Shown: piece after piece, positions 15,825 through 24,486 of the stretch
Layout: each line of letters starts with the position of its first letter
Numbering within the stretch: position 1 is the first letter of the stretch
Position numbers and translations under genes: made by a program
Origin: Nocardia brasiliensis IFM 10847
Lineage (GTDB): Bacteria; Actinomycetota; Actinomycetes; Mycobacteriales; Mycobacteriaceae
NCBI RefSeq assembly: GCF_000710915.1
Contig: NZ_BAUA01000044.1
Coordinates: 124,001 to 188,000, forward strand
Direction: 5' to 3'
DNA length: 64,000 nt
The notes under the pieces: model-generated
The model's database searches: none
Told to the model about the DNA's origin: nothing
The model's input: only the letters and a program-made list of their open reading frames with translations

Positions 15825-17492
15825 CTATTTGGCGTCGAAGTAGCACTCGACGATCGCCGTGGTGAAGGGAAAGCGAACCGGCGTGGCACCGAAGGTGATG
15901 CGCCCCGCGTTCTCCGCGGCGGTGGTGATCGCGGCGGCGACCGTGTCGGCTTCCTCGGCCGGACAATGCACGATGACCTCGTCGTGCTGGAAGAAGACGA
16001 GTTCGGCGCGCAACCCGGCGTGCGACATCGCGTGGCGCAGGCCGGCAAGCAGCAGCAGGGCCCAGTCGGCGGCGCTGCCCTGCACGACGAAGTTCCTGGT
16101 GAACCGGCCGCGGGCGCGGGCCGCGGAGGTGCCGAACCCGCGGAACTCCTCTTCGTCGTGGGTCGGCTCGACCTCGGGCGCGGTGACCGGCGGACAGGTG
16201 CGGCCCAGCCAGGTGCGCACCAGACGACCCTCCTCGCCGGCATGGGCGGCGTCGTCGACATAGGCCATGGCGGCCGGATAGCGACGGCGGAGTTCGGCCA
16301 CGTGGGCGAGGGCGTCACCGGAGGTCTGGCCGTACATCGCGCCCAGCATGGCGATCTTGGCTTGGTCGCGTTCGCCGCCGAACGCGTGGGCCGCCAGATC
16401 CGCGTACAGGTCGTCGCCGCGACCGGCGAGTTCCATCAACCCGGGATCGCGGGACACCGCGGCGAGCACGCGCGGCTCCATCTGGGCGGCGTCGGCGACC
16501 ACCAGCCGCCAGCCGGGATCCGCGCGGATGGCCTGGCGGATCACCTTCGGAATCTGCAACGCGCCACCGCCATTGGTGGTCCACCGGCCGGAAACCGTGC
16601 CGCCGGGCAGGTATTCGGGCCGGAACCGGCCGTCGTGTACCCACTGTTCCAGCCAGGACCAGCCGTTCGCGGTGTGCAGCCGGTAGAGCGACTTGTACGC
16701 CAGCAGCGGCGCCACCGCGGGATGATCGATTCGCTGGAGTTCCCATTTCCGCGTGGACGACAGTGAAATCCCCACGCGGGCAAAAGCTCTGATGATGTCC
16801 TGGGGCAGGTCCGGACGCACCCGCACGCCGTTGCCGAACGCGCGGGACACCTCGTCGGCCAGTTCCGCCATCCGCCGCGGCTCCAGTCCGCCCGGAAAGC
16901 GTTCGCCCAGTAGGTTGTCCAGCAACTCGCGGTGGACGTCCGCGCGCCAGGGGATGCCCGCCAGGTTGAGTTCCGTGGCCACCAGCATGCCCGCCGATTC
17001 GGCGGCGAGCAGCAGGCGCATGCGGTCCGGGTGTTCGGTCTTCGCGGTCCGAGCCACCTGCGCCGCGTAAACCTCCAGCAGCGCGGTGAATTCGTCGACG
17101 CCGGGCGGCAGTGGCGCCGGGCCGGAATCGAACAGAGACGGCTGGGTCTCGGCGGCCCGGATCGGCGCGTCCGGCGGGACGGGCAGGTTGTGCAGGCGGG
17201 CCCACGCGGCCGCGAGCGAGCGGGCTTGGCCCGATTGGCCTTCCTCGTGGCCGATCAACAGAGACTCGGCGGCCTGCACGTCGTAGCAGCGTTCCACGCG
17301 CACGCCGGCCGCCAGCAGCGGCCGATAGATGTCGGTGGTACAGCGCCACACCCACCGTTCGACCTCGGGCCGGGACCGGACTGCCTGCGCGAGCGACGGC
17401 TCGTGCAGCACCGGGCCCGCAGGTCTGCCCTCCGGGTCGAGTGGGCACAGCCGGGCGCCGCCGTCGCCTGTTTCCGCCACCGCCCACCGCAT
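15825..17492 (-). CDS. Family A DNA polymerase-like protein (compact PolA paralogue)
   Basis: 555 residues, well below the 900 or so of PolA; no 5' nuclease domain. The N-terminal part is a degenerate exonuclease-like region. The polymerase motifs are visible: motif A VVADAAQMEPRVLA (Asp, with Pro where Leu is usual), motif B AKIAMLGAMYGQTSG, motif C FFQHDEVIVHCP. The YLPGGTVSGRWTTNGGGALQ stretch matches the family A thumb/palm start. It corresponds to the protein annotated in mycobacteria as bifunctional 3'-5' exonuclease/DNA polymerase. ATG 17492 begins MRWAVAETGDGGARLCPLDP, where similarity to that type plausibly begins. Confidence 0.85.
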   Translation of the reverse strand: MRWAVAETGDGGARLCPLDPEGRPAGPVLHEPSLAQAVRSRPEVERWVWRCTTDIYRPLLAAGVRVERCYDVQAAESLLIGHEEGQSGQARSLAAAWARLHNLPVPPDAPIRAAETQPSLFDSGPAPLPPGVDEFTALLEVYAAQVARTAKTEHPDRMRLLLAAESAGMLVATELNLAGIPWRADVHRELLDNLLGERFPGGLEPRRMAELADEVSRAFGNGVRVRPDLPQDIIRAFARVGISLSSTRKWELQRIDHPAVAPLLAYKSLYRLHTANGWSWLEQWVHDGRFRPEYLPGGTVSGRWTTNGGGALQIPKVIRQAIRADPGWRLVVADAAQMEPRVLAAVSRDPGLMELAGRGDDLYADLAAHAFGGERDQAKIAMLGAMYGQTSGDALAHVAELRRRYPAAMAYVDDAAHAGEEGRLVRTWLGRTCPPVTAPEVEPTHDEEEFRGFGTSAARARGRFTRNFVVQGSAADWALLLLAGLRHAMSHAGLRAELVFFQHDEVIVHCPAEEADTVAAAITTAAENAGRITFGATPVRFPFTTAIVECYFDAK

Positions 17493-17763
17493 GCCCAGAG
17501 TCTGGCAGCAGGGACCGACAATCCGGTGCGAGGTGTGCGGTCTGGTGGTTGGCCGGAATGCCGGCGCCGGCTGCGACCTCGTCGCGCACGGACCCAGGGG
17601 GCCTCGCGGATCGTTGCACACCTCGGCATGCGGCCGCATTCGGGCAGTGTGAGCCACCTGGTGTGCGCGGGTAATTCGTCGCGCACCTGACTGGTGTGGG
17701 CGGGCAGCATGTGATCGTCAAAATGAGGTGCCGACTCGCGTCCCGGTGCGGTGAACTCGACCC

Positions 17764-18297
17764 ATGAGGATCAGACCGGGAGGCGGGCCGGACGCCGAGT
17801 CCGTCGCGGCCCTGCACACGCACAGCTGGCAGACCGCCTACGCGGGCATAATGCCCGACGCATACCTGCACGGATCGTTGCTCGAGGACCGGCTCGCACT
17901 CTGGCGGAACCGTCTCGACGGTGCACCGTCGGACGGCACGCTCTTCATCGCCGACGACGCGGACGGGTTGCTCGGCTTCGCCTATCTCGTCCCGCGCCCC
18001 GACGGCCGCCTGCTGATCGACAACCTGCACGTCCAGCCGCGGTTGAAACGTTCCGGTATCGGCGGGCGCCTGCTGCGGCACGTGCTCGCCTGGGCCGCCA
18101 CCGCACACCCCGGCACCACCGTCTATCTCGAGGTCCTGAAAGACAACACCCCGGCGATCGCCTTCTACGAACGCAACGGCGCAACCCGCACCGACGAACG
18201 CACCGCCCACTTCGAGCAGGGTTTCGAACTACCCGAACTCGAATACACCTGGCTGCCTAGCGCTCTGCCCGGACCGGAGATGCTCTGGAACCGCTGA
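17764..18297 (+). CDS. GNAT family N-acetyltransferase
   Basis: 177 residues of GNAT fold: MRIRPGGGPDAESVAALHTH, WQTAYAGIMPDAYL, the beta4 strand LLIDNLHVQPRLKRSGIGGR with the acetyl-CoA pyrophosphate loop RSGIGG, and VYLEVLKDNTPAIAFYERNG with the typical NxxAxxFYxxxG end. The acceptor is unknown. The upstream spacer (17493-17763) shows no gene. Alone on its strand between the polymerase and the repeat region. Confidence 0.88.
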   Translation: MRIRPGGGPDAESVAALHTHSWQTAYAGIMPDAYLHGSLLEDRLALWRNRLDGAPSDGTLFIADDADGLLGFAYLVPRPDGRLLIDNLHVQPRLKRSGIGGRLLRHVLAWAATAHPGTTVYLEVLKDNTPAIAFYERNGATRTDERTAHFEQGFELPELEYTWLPSALPGPEMLWNR

Positions 18298-18339
18298 TTG
18301 CTTTGGGGCCCGCGGCACTCGCCCCGCGCTACCGTCGTT

Positions 18340-18419
18340 CGGGCTGACCCTCTGCTGTCCGGGCTGACCGTTCGCCATTCGGGCTGGCCCTTCGCCGTCC
18401 GGGCCGACCTCCTGCCGGT
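18340..18419. repeat. Four tandem copies of a 20-base repeat
   Basis: Consecutive 20-base units start CGGGCTGACC, CGGGCTGACC, CGGGCTGGCC and CGGGCCGACC at 18340, 18360, 18380 and 18400, each followed by a pyrimidine-rich half ending in variants of CTG(C)TGTC or CGCCGTC. The period is not a multiple of three and no frame looks coding. The surrounding spacer (18298-18724) otherwise holds only the small gene and operator listed separately. Confidence 0.7.
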
Positions 18420-18515
18420 CGGAGCGGAATACGGCCGATCCGCTGGGCAGTCGAAGGCGGCAAGGTTCTGATCGACGGTTACGTCGTGGCGGTCCTCGTC
18501 GTCGATGTGCCCCCT

Positions 18516-18650
18516 TCACCGGTGGGCCACCCAACGATGCGAGAACTCGACGATGATCGGCGAGCCCGGCGTGTGCTGCGTCGCGGCCAGCGAGGTCAGC
18601 CCGGCGAAGACCGCCATTCCATAAGAGCTGCGTGCCATGTGGCAGGGCAT
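18516..18650 (-). CDS. Possible short protein, 44 residues
   Basis: ATG 18650 is preceded by AAGGA at 7 bases and encodes MPCHMARSSYGMAVFAGLTS followed by a hydrophilic tail ending in FSHRWVAHR. It is divergent from the CoA-transferase gene. It could be a genuine small protein or the remnant of a longer one; there is no recognisable domain. Confidence 0.3.
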   Translation of the reverse strand: MPCHMARSSYGMAVFAGLTSLAATQHTPGSPIIVEFSHRWVAHR

Positions 18651-18701
18651 CGGTCGTTCCTTATGTGTGAGACATCGGTAACGGTGCACGCAACTCGTAG
18701 G

Positions 18702-18717
18702 CGATACAACTGTATCG
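18702..18717. promoter_or_regulatory. Operator-like palindrome before the CoA-transferase gene
   Basis: CGATACA-AC-TGTATCG is a 7+7 palindrome ending 7 bases before the ATG at 18725. Its position and form suit a TetR-type repressor site overlapping the promoter; the mRNA would be almost leaderless. No adjacent TetR gene is present. Confidence 0.5.
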
Positions 18718-18724
18718 TCGCCGT

Positions 18725-19558
18725 ATGGAGAACACCGCAGTGCAGCCGTTGTCCGGGGTCCGGGTTGTTTCCCTGGCCGTGAACCTGCCCGGACCGCTCG
18801 CGGCCGCACGGCTCGCGGAGCTCGGCGCGCACGTGATCAAGGTGGAGCCGCCGGGTGGGGATCCGCTCGCGGCCGCCGCGCCGGACTGGTATCGCGCGCT
18901 GATCGAGAATCAGGAGATCGCTTCGCTCGATTTGAAGCAGGACGCGGATCGACGCAAACTCGACGAGCTGCTGCAACCCGCGGATCTGCTCATCACCTCG
19001 ATGCGGCCCAGCGCGCTCGTACGATTGGACCTCGCCCAGCCGCAGGAGCGTTTCCCGCGACTGTCGCTGATCGAGATCGTCGGTCACGCCGACGACCCGG
19101 AGCTGCCCGGCCACGACCTGAACTATCAAGCCGTACACGGCACCCTCGTCCCGCCGCAGATGCCGACGGTGCCGGTCGCCGACATGCTCGGCGCCGAGCG
19201 AACCGTCTCCACCGCGCTGGCCGCGCTGGTCCGCCGCGCGGAAACCGGTGCGGGACAGCCGTATCGCGTGGCCTTGGAGGAGGCCGCCGCCCGCGCCGGC
19301 GATGCGGTCCGCTATCGACTGATGGGCGCCGACGCGATCCTCGGTGGCGCGTTCCCGGGATACGGCATCTATCGATGCGCCGACGGCTACGTCGCGCTGG
19401 GCGCCGTCGAACCCCATTTCTTCATGCGCACATTGGCCACCTTCGGCGCCGACGGCAGCCACGAAAGCCTGCGTACCGCCTTCGCCGACAAATCCACCGC
19501 CGAACTGGAAGCCATCGCCGCCGCCAACGACCTCCCCCTGAACGCCGTCCGCTCTTAG
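18725..19558 (+). CDS. CoA-transferase family III (CaiB/BaiF) protein, short form
   Basis: 277 residues, against 360-400 for most family members, so the C-terminal part of the interlocked fold is shortened. The opening LSGVRVVSLAVNLPGPLAAA and LAELGAHVIKVEPPGGDPLA is the family signature; IASLDLKQDADRRKLDELLQ and PADLLITSMRPSALVRL follow; the presumed catalytic Asp is in VPVADMLGAERTVSTALAAL. It moves or epimerises acyl-CoA substrates (racemase or transferase); which one cannot be told. A palindrome sits at its promoter. Confidence 0.85.
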   Translation: MENTAVQPLSGVRVVSLAVNLPGPLAAARLAELGAHVIKVEPPGGDPLAAAAPDWYRALIENQEIASLDLKQDADRRKLDELLQPADLLITSMRPSALVRLDLAQPQERFPRLSLIEIVGHADDPELPGHDLNYQAVHGTLVPPQMPTVPVADMLGAERTVSTALAALVRRAETGAGQPYRVALEEAAARAGDAVRYRLMGADAILGGAFPGYGIYRCADGYVALGAVEPHFFMRTLATFGADGSHESLRTAFADKSTAELEAIAAANDLPLNAVRS

Positions 19559-19760
19559 CCACCCCCTTCCCGCACCACTTCTGCTCTCCCGCACCACCTC
19601 GCCATGCCGCAGCGGGTCACAGCTAGTGCGAAGTATCAGAACGAGTGCGGGAGCACGCCGTCGAAGCATCGGCCGCGCCGCGCTCCCGCGCCCGGTGTCC
19701 GAGTGCCGGAAACGCCTCTGCACCAAGGCGGCCGCACCGTGGAGGTGCTTGGCTGGCATG

Positions 19761-19815
19761 GCGCGCACCTTTCGCCTTCCCGCGCGCGTGTCTGCACGCT
19801 GACACGCGCGCGGCG
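19761..19815. repeat. Dispersed hairpin element, copy A
   Basis: A perfect 12-bp stem (19781-19792 with 19801-19812, CGCGCGCGTGTC / GACACGCGCGCG) with an 8-base loop, preceded by GCGCGCAC and TTTCG. A second copy with the same geometry and a compensatory base-pair change is at 46641-46696. It lies in the 19559-20002 spacer, where I see no gene. Confidence 0.55.
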
Positions 19816-20002
19816 CAATGAAAAGTGCGCGTCGGCCCTCCGGACCCGCGCGTGGCGCCCGCCCGGTTCGGCCGTGCGCTTGGCTCGCCGACGTCGCAGG
19901 TGAACAGGAACGACGCGGGCCCGGCGCCCCGCCGGTGAACTCGTCTCTCCAGGTCGACGCAGCAGCCCGCAACAGGCACCCCAAACCCCACCAACGAAAA
20001 AA

Positions 20003-20034
20003 GGGCCAGGTCAGGGATTAACCTGACCTGGCCC
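20003..20034 (-). terminator. Rho-independent terminator of tRNA-His
   Basis: A 13-bp stem GGGCCAGGTCAGG / CCTGACCTGGCCC with a 6-base loop is followed on the minus strand by six T residues (19997-20002). It starts just past the tRNA 3' end. Confidence 0.85.
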
Positions 20035-20039
20035 GTGCG

Positions 20040-20113
20040 GGTGACCGACGGGACTCGAACCCGCGACAGCCAGGATCACAACCTGGTGCTCTACCAACTG
20101 AACTACGGTCACC
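20040..20113 (-). tRNA. tRNA-His (anticodon GTG)
   Basis: Minus-strand cloverleaf with acceptor GTGACCG/CGGTCAC, extra G at position -1 paired with C73 (typical of tRNA-His), D arm GTTCAGTTGGTAGAGC, anticodon stem-loop CCAGG TTGTGAT CCTGG, and T arm GGGTTCGAGTCCC. It lies just downstream of orn, as in mycobacteria. Confidence 0.96.
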
Positions 20114-20168
20114 ATTGCCGGGATGAATACCGGCGCCGTCGATATTAGCGTGTCTACCCTTCGAGTCC

Positions 20169-20819
20169 CTAATCGGTTTCCAGCACGCCGCTGACCTGGG
20201 CTGATTCGACGGCCGATGCGGCGGTGCCGATCTCGGCGGCAACGGCGGCGATCTCCGTGGTGGTCGGGCCGGGGGGTGCGACGAACGCCGTGCGCCGGTA
20301 GTACTCGAGTTCGCGGATGGATTCCTTGATGTCGGCGAGCGCGCGGTGGGTCAGGCCCTTCTCCGGCTGGCCGAAGTAGATGCGCGGGTACCAGCGACGG
20401 CACAGTTCCTTGATGGAGCTCACGTCGATCATGCGGTAGTGCAGGTGCGCGTCGAGCGCGGGCATGTCGCGGGCAATGAAGCCACGGTCGGTGGCGATCG
20501 AGTTGCCCGCCAGCGGAACTGTCCGCGGCGTCGGCACGTATTGGCGGATGTAGTCGAGCACCTGCTCCTCGGCTTCGGCCATGGTGACGGTGGAGCGGCG
20601 TACCTCTTCGGTCAGCCCGGAGCGCGCGTGCATGTCGACGACCACCGGGGGCATCGCGGCCAGCGCCGCGTCGTCGGCGTGGATCACGATGTCCACGCCG
20701 TCACCGAGGATGTTGAGGTCGCTGTCGGTGACGAGCGCGGCCACCTCGATCAGCTTGTCGCTGTCCAGGCGCAGGCCCGTCATCTCGCAATCCATCCACA
20801 CCACATATTTGTCCGACAC
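20169..20819 (-). CDS. orn: Oligoribonuclease
   Basis: 216 residues, DEDDh exonuclease. Exo [21 protein letters not shown] holds the first Asp and Glu; a conserved HADDAAL and [13 protein letters not shown] follow; Exo II is [20 protein letters not shown]; Exo III is [18 protein letters not shown] with the His and Asp of DEDDh. It degrades 2-5 nt RNAs to mononucleotides and is normally essential. The C-terminus has a 30-residue Ala/Glu/Thr tail like other actinobacterial Orn. GTG start at 20819. Confidence 0.97.
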   Translation of the reverse strand: MSDKYVVWMDCEMTGLRLDSDKLIEVAALVTDSDLNILGDGVDIVIHADDAALAAMPPVVVDMHARSGLTEEVRRSTVTMAEAEEQVLDYIRQYVPTPRTVPLAGNSIATDRGFIARDMPALDAHLHYRMIDVSSIKELCRRWYPRIYFGQPEKGLTHRALADIKESIRELEYYRRTAFVAPPGPTTTEIAAVAAEIGTAASAVESAQVSGVLETD

Positions 20820-21043
20820 GGCAGCAACATTAGCTCTGTCCGATTTGCGGCGCCGTCGCGCCGCGTGTTCGCGACGCGGTGCCCCGGCGGGTTTACGGGT
20901 GTGGCGACAATCTCGGCGGGGCGTGCCGCTGCTGTTCGGGCGTTGCGGGGATACAGTTTCGGGCAGATCGGCACAGGCGTTTTCGGTACGACAGCAAACA
21001 CTGCGTTAAGCAGTTCGAGTCAGACCCAGACGGAGGACGTGCG

Positions 21044-22810
21044 ATGAATACGCCCCAGGAGAAGGCGGCCGCGGCGCGTAAGGCTGCCGAGGAGGCGGCG
21101 CGGGTAGCGGCGGAGGCGGCGGCTGCCGCGGAGGAAGCGGAGCGCGAGCTCGCCGAGCAGGAAGCGGGGGCGAGTAAGGCGAAGGCGCAGAGCGCGGCGG
21201 CGAAGGCCGACGAAACCGCCGCTGCCGCCGAAGCGGCCGCGGCGAAGGCCGACAAGAAGGAAGCCGCTGCCGCGAACGACGCCACGGGGTCGGCGGCCGC
21301 GCAGGAGATCGCGGCGGGCTACACCTTCGACGGGGTGGCGTTGGAGCTCGGCACCGTGGTGGTCGACGGCGAGGTGGATACCACGGCGCGCGTGCGCATC
21401 CCGATGCGCACGATGAACCGGCACGGCCTGGTGGCGGGCGCGACGGGTACCGGTAAGACGAAGACTTTGCAGGGCATCGCCGAACAGCTTTCGCGCGCAG
21501 GCGTTCCCGTGGTGCTCGCGGATATCAAGGGGGACCTGTCCGGTCTCTCGCAGCCAGGACAGGCCAACGACAAACTCAGTGCGAGGGCAGCCGAAACGGG
21601 TGCACAGGACTGGGCGCCGACCGGGTACCCCACCGAGTTCGTCTCGCTCGGCACCAACGGCATCGGCGTGCCGATCCGCGCGACGATCACCTCGTTCGGC
21701 CCGGTGTTGCTCAGTAAAGTGCTGGGGCTCAACGAGACTCAGGAATCGACGCTGGGACTGATCTTCCACTGGGCGGACAAGAACGGCCTCGCCCTGCTCG
21801 ACCTGAAGGATCTGCGTGCGGTCATCACGCATCTCACCAGTCCCGAGGGCAAGGAAGACCTCAAGGGGATCGGCGGCGTCTCGGCGGCCACCGCGGGCGT
21901 GATCCTGCGCGCGCTGGTGAACCTCGAGGCCGACGGCGGCGACACGTTCTTCGGTGAGCCGGAACTGGATCCGAGCGACCTGGTGCGGGTTGCGGGCGGC
22001 CAGGGTGTCATCACGCTGTTCGAGCTCGGCGCCCAGGCGGCGCGGCCGGTGATGTTCTCCACCTTCCTGATGTGGGTGCTCGCCGACCTGTTCCAGACGT
22101 TGCCCGAGGTGGGCGATATCGACAAGCCGAAGCTGGTGTTCATCTTCGACGAGGCGCACCTGCTGTTCGCCGACGCTTCCAAAGCCTTCCTGGATCAGGT
22201 GGAGCAGACCGTCAAGCTGATCCGCTCCAAGGGCGTCGGCGTGTTCTTCTGCACTCAGCTGCCCACCGATATCCCGAACCCCGTGCTGTCGCAGCTGGGC
22301 GCGCGGATCCAGCACGCGTTGCGCGCCTTCACCCCCGACGACCAGAAGGCGCTGTCGAAGACGGTGCGCACCTACCCGAAGACCAGCACCTACGATCTGG
22401 AGAAAGCACTCACCTCGCTCGGCACGGGTGAGGCCGTCGTGACGGTGCTTTCGGAGAAGGGCGCGCCGACCCCGGTGGCATGGACCAGGATTCAGCCGCC
22501 GCGTTCGCTGATGGACACCATCGGCGACGACGCGATCAAGTCGCGCGCGCTGTCGAGTTCGTTGCAGGGTAAGTACGGCCAGACCGTCGACCGCGAGTCG
22601 GCTTACGAGATCTTGGCCGCGAAAGTGGCGGCAGCGGAGCAGAATCCGGAGGTCGTCGCACCCGCGCCGGGACGATCCTCGAAGGGTGACGATGAGTCGA
22701 CCGCCGAGCGGATCATGAAAAACCCTGCGGTGAAGAGCTTTCTGCGTTCAGCCGCCACCGCTGCGGGCCGGGAGATCAGTCGCAGCATCTTCGGCACGCG
22801 CAAGCGCTGA
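21044..22810 (+). CDS. HerA-like ATPase (DUF853), Rv2510c type
   Basis: 588 residues. Residues 3-80 are a charged Ala/Glu/Lys-rich coiled coil. The ATPase follows: Walker A GATGTGKT at 132-139, LADIKGDLSGLSQPGQ, and Walker B KLVFIFDEAHLLF, with SKGVGVFFCTQLPTDIPNPV and QLGARIQHALRAFTPDDQKA typical of the DUF853/YjgR family. The C-terminus is basic. Its cellular role is not settled; HerA relatives act as DNA translocases. Strong GGAGGA before ATG 21044. Divergent from orn, as for Rv2510c/Rv2511. Confidence 0.92.
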   Translation: MNTPQEKAAAARKAAEEAARVAAEAAAAAEEAERELAEQEAGASKAKAQSAAAKADETAAAAEAAAAKADKKEAAAANDATGSAAAQEIAAGYTFDGVALELGTVVVDGEVDTTARVRIPMRTMNRHGLVAGATGTGKTKTLQGIAEQLSRAGVPVVLADIKGDLSGLSQPGQANDKLSARAAETGAQDWAPTGYPTEFVSLGTNGIGVPIRATITSFGPVLLSKVLGLNETQESTLGLIFHWADKNGLALLDLKDLRAVITHLTSPEGKEDLKGIGGVSAATAGVILRALVNLEADGGDTFFGEPELDPSDLVRVAGGQGVITLFELGAQAARPVMFSTFLMWVLADLFQTLPEVGDIDKPKLVFIFDEAHLLFADASKAFLDQVEQTVKLIRSKGVGVFFCTQLPTDIPNPVLSQLGARIQHALRAFTPDDQKALSKTVRTYPKTSTYDLEKALTSLGTGEAVVTVLSEKGAPTPVAWTRIQPPRSLMDTIGDDAIKSRALSSSLQGKYGQTVDRESAYEILAAKVAAAEQNPEVVAPAPGRSSKGDDESTAERIMKNPAVKSFLRSAATAAGREISRSIFGTRKR

Positions 22811-22812
22811 CC

Positions 22813-22858
22813 GGTTGCCCGCTCCCGACTCGGCCGGCCGGATCGGGGGCGGGCAACC
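22813..22858. terminator. Bidirectional hairpin terminator
   Basis: A 16-bp stem with one G-T pair (GGTTGCCCGCTCCCGA / TCGGGGGCGGGCAACC) with a 14-base loop lies between the convergent HerA-like and LysA-like genes. Confidence 0.75.
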
Positions 22859-22876
22859 TGCAGCGGGATAGATGTT

Positions 22877-24157
22877 TCAGCTCGCGTCGCGATCCAGTAG
22901 GTGTGGTTCGCGGCGGAGCAGTTCCGTGCAACGGCCGCCCCGTACGCCGATCACCGACATCGCGGGCCCGCGGTGGTACGCACCGGTGCACGGTACGACC
23001 AGCAATTCGCCGGGGCGCAGGTCGGCGGGCAACCGGACGTCGGCCGCGAGGATGACGTCGCCCGCACGCCCCGCCACGGTGGCGCTGGACAGCGGCCCGG
23101 ACGGCCGCCGATTCGCCACCACCGTGCCCGAGTAGGCGCCGGTCGGGGCGCCGCCGCGCTCTTCGCTGTCGATGATCACCGAAATACGGCCGCCGTCATT
23201 GTGTTTCACCGACAGCACGCGGTACAGCGTGACACCCGCCCGCGCGACGATGCCGCGTCCGGGCTCCATCGCGACGTTCGGCCGGGGGAAATGCTGTCGC
23301 GCACAGGCGGCGTCGAGCGCGTCCTCGATGATCGCGGCCAGCTCGGTGAGGTTCATCTCCGCGTCGCCGTTGCGGTAGGCGATGGCGTGACCGCCACCCA
23401 GGTCCAGGTCGGTGAGCAGGCGCTCGTGGTCGCGGCGGACCTGCGCCATCTCGGCGACCAGCCGCCGGATCGCCTCGCCGTAGTGGTCCGGGTTGTAGAT
23501 CTGTGAACCGAGATGGCAGTGCAAGCCGATCAATTCGAGGGTCGGTGTGCCGAGTACCCGGGCCACCGCGGTGGCGATGTCACCGAGTGCGAAACCTGGG
23601 GCGTCGCCGTCGTCCCAAGTCGGGTACCCGTCGCGGCCGATCCCCGGCGCGACGCGCAGCAGCACGCGCTGCGGTCGGGTGGCGATCGAGGCGAGCACGC
23701 CGATCTCGTCCAGCGATCCGACCACGATCCGGCCGACCCGGCGGGCCACCGCAGTCTCCAGCGTGGTGCGCGGAGTCCGGTTGGCATGCAGGATGATTCG
23801 CTTCGGATCGACACCCGCCGCGAAGGCGGCGTTCAGGTCCGCCGCTGTGGACGCGACCACCGAGAGTCCCTCGGCGGTGACCCAGTTCGCGATGCCGCGC
23901 ACCAGCAAGGCCGTTGCGGCGTAGCCGATCTCGGCTTCGGTGAAGGTCTTGCGGTACACCCGGCAGCGCTGTCTGACCTCGCGTTCGTCGACCACCCGCA
24001 GCGCGGTGCCATACCTGTCGGCGATCTCGGTGAGCGCCACACCGCCGAGCACGATCCGGCCCTCGGCGTCGTAGGCGGCGCCGGCGGGCCACACCGCGGA
24101 ATCCAGCTGTGCGGCCGTTCCCGGCCGAGGTGGCGACAAGAAGTCCACTAGCGTCAC
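22877..24157 (-). CDS. LysA-like PLP fold-III protein without the PLP lysine (probable pseudoenzyme)
   Basis: 426 residues, aligned without gaps to the neighbour at 24487-25830 over the first 90 residues. Where the neighbour has YAGKAL with the PLP-binding Lys82, this protein has YAATAL (Thr82). HGNGKS has become HANRTP, DGGMSDNPR has become DSEERGGAP, the C-terminal GRFCEAGDI has become GRAGDVI (catalytic Cys lost), and the Tyr of the SSYNSVG element is gone. The barrel core, including GLHCHLGSQI and EPGRGIVA, is intact. So the fold is kept but aminotransfer chemistry is not expected; a regulatory or binding role is possible. GTG start with AGGAGA. Confidence 0.85.
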   Translation of the reverse strand: MTLVDFLSPPRPGTAAQLDSAVWPAGAAYDAEGRIVLGGVALTEIADRYGTALRVVDEREVRQRCRVYRKTFTEAEIGYAATALLVRGIANWVTAEGLSVVASTAADLNAAFAAGVDPKRIILHANRTPRTTLETAVARRVGRIVVGSLDEIGVLASIATRPQRVLLRVAPGIGRDGYPTWDDGDAPGFALGDIATAVARVLGTPTLELIGLHCHLGSQIYNPDHYGEAIRRLVAEMAQVRRDHERLLTDLDLGGGHAIAYRNGDAEMNLTELAAIIEDALDAACARQHFPRPNVAMEPGRGIVARAGVTLYRVLSVKHNDGGRISVIIDSEERGGAPTGAYSGTVVANRRPSGPLSSATVAGRAGDVILAADVRLPADLRPGELLVVPCTGAYHRGPAMSVIGVRGGRCTELLRREPHLLDRDAS

Positions 24158-24430
24158 GGCTGCTCTCCTGATCCGCTCCCCGCTTTCTCTGTGCTGCGGG
24201 GCCTACCAACTACTACGCCCTTGCGTAGACCCGGGGCAGGTCGCTTAGCGCAACCTTGACCACCGGCCTCGCGATCTTGACGAATCACTGACGCCATGCC
24301 CGTCCGCGAGTTCGGCGAACCGCGCAACCTTCGCAAACTCGGCCCTTTTCGGGGCGAGTGCGCTGAGCCCGCGAATGCCATTGCGCCACTCGCGTTCAGC
24401 GATCGGTCGCTGAGTCCCGAAGTGGTGCCG

Positions 24431-24469
24431 CACCGGCCTGCCGCCGAGTTGCGCACGGGCAGGCCGGTG
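24431..24469 (-). terminator. Hairpin terminator after the active LysA-type gene
   Basis: A perfect 12-bp stem CACCGGCCTGCC / GGCAGGCCGGTG with a 15-base loop lies just past the stop at 24487. It separates the two tandem paralogues, so they are not a simple operon. The remaining spacer (24158-24430) shows no gene. Confidence 0.65.
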
Positions 24470-24486
24470 GGCGCTCACCTGCCCGC

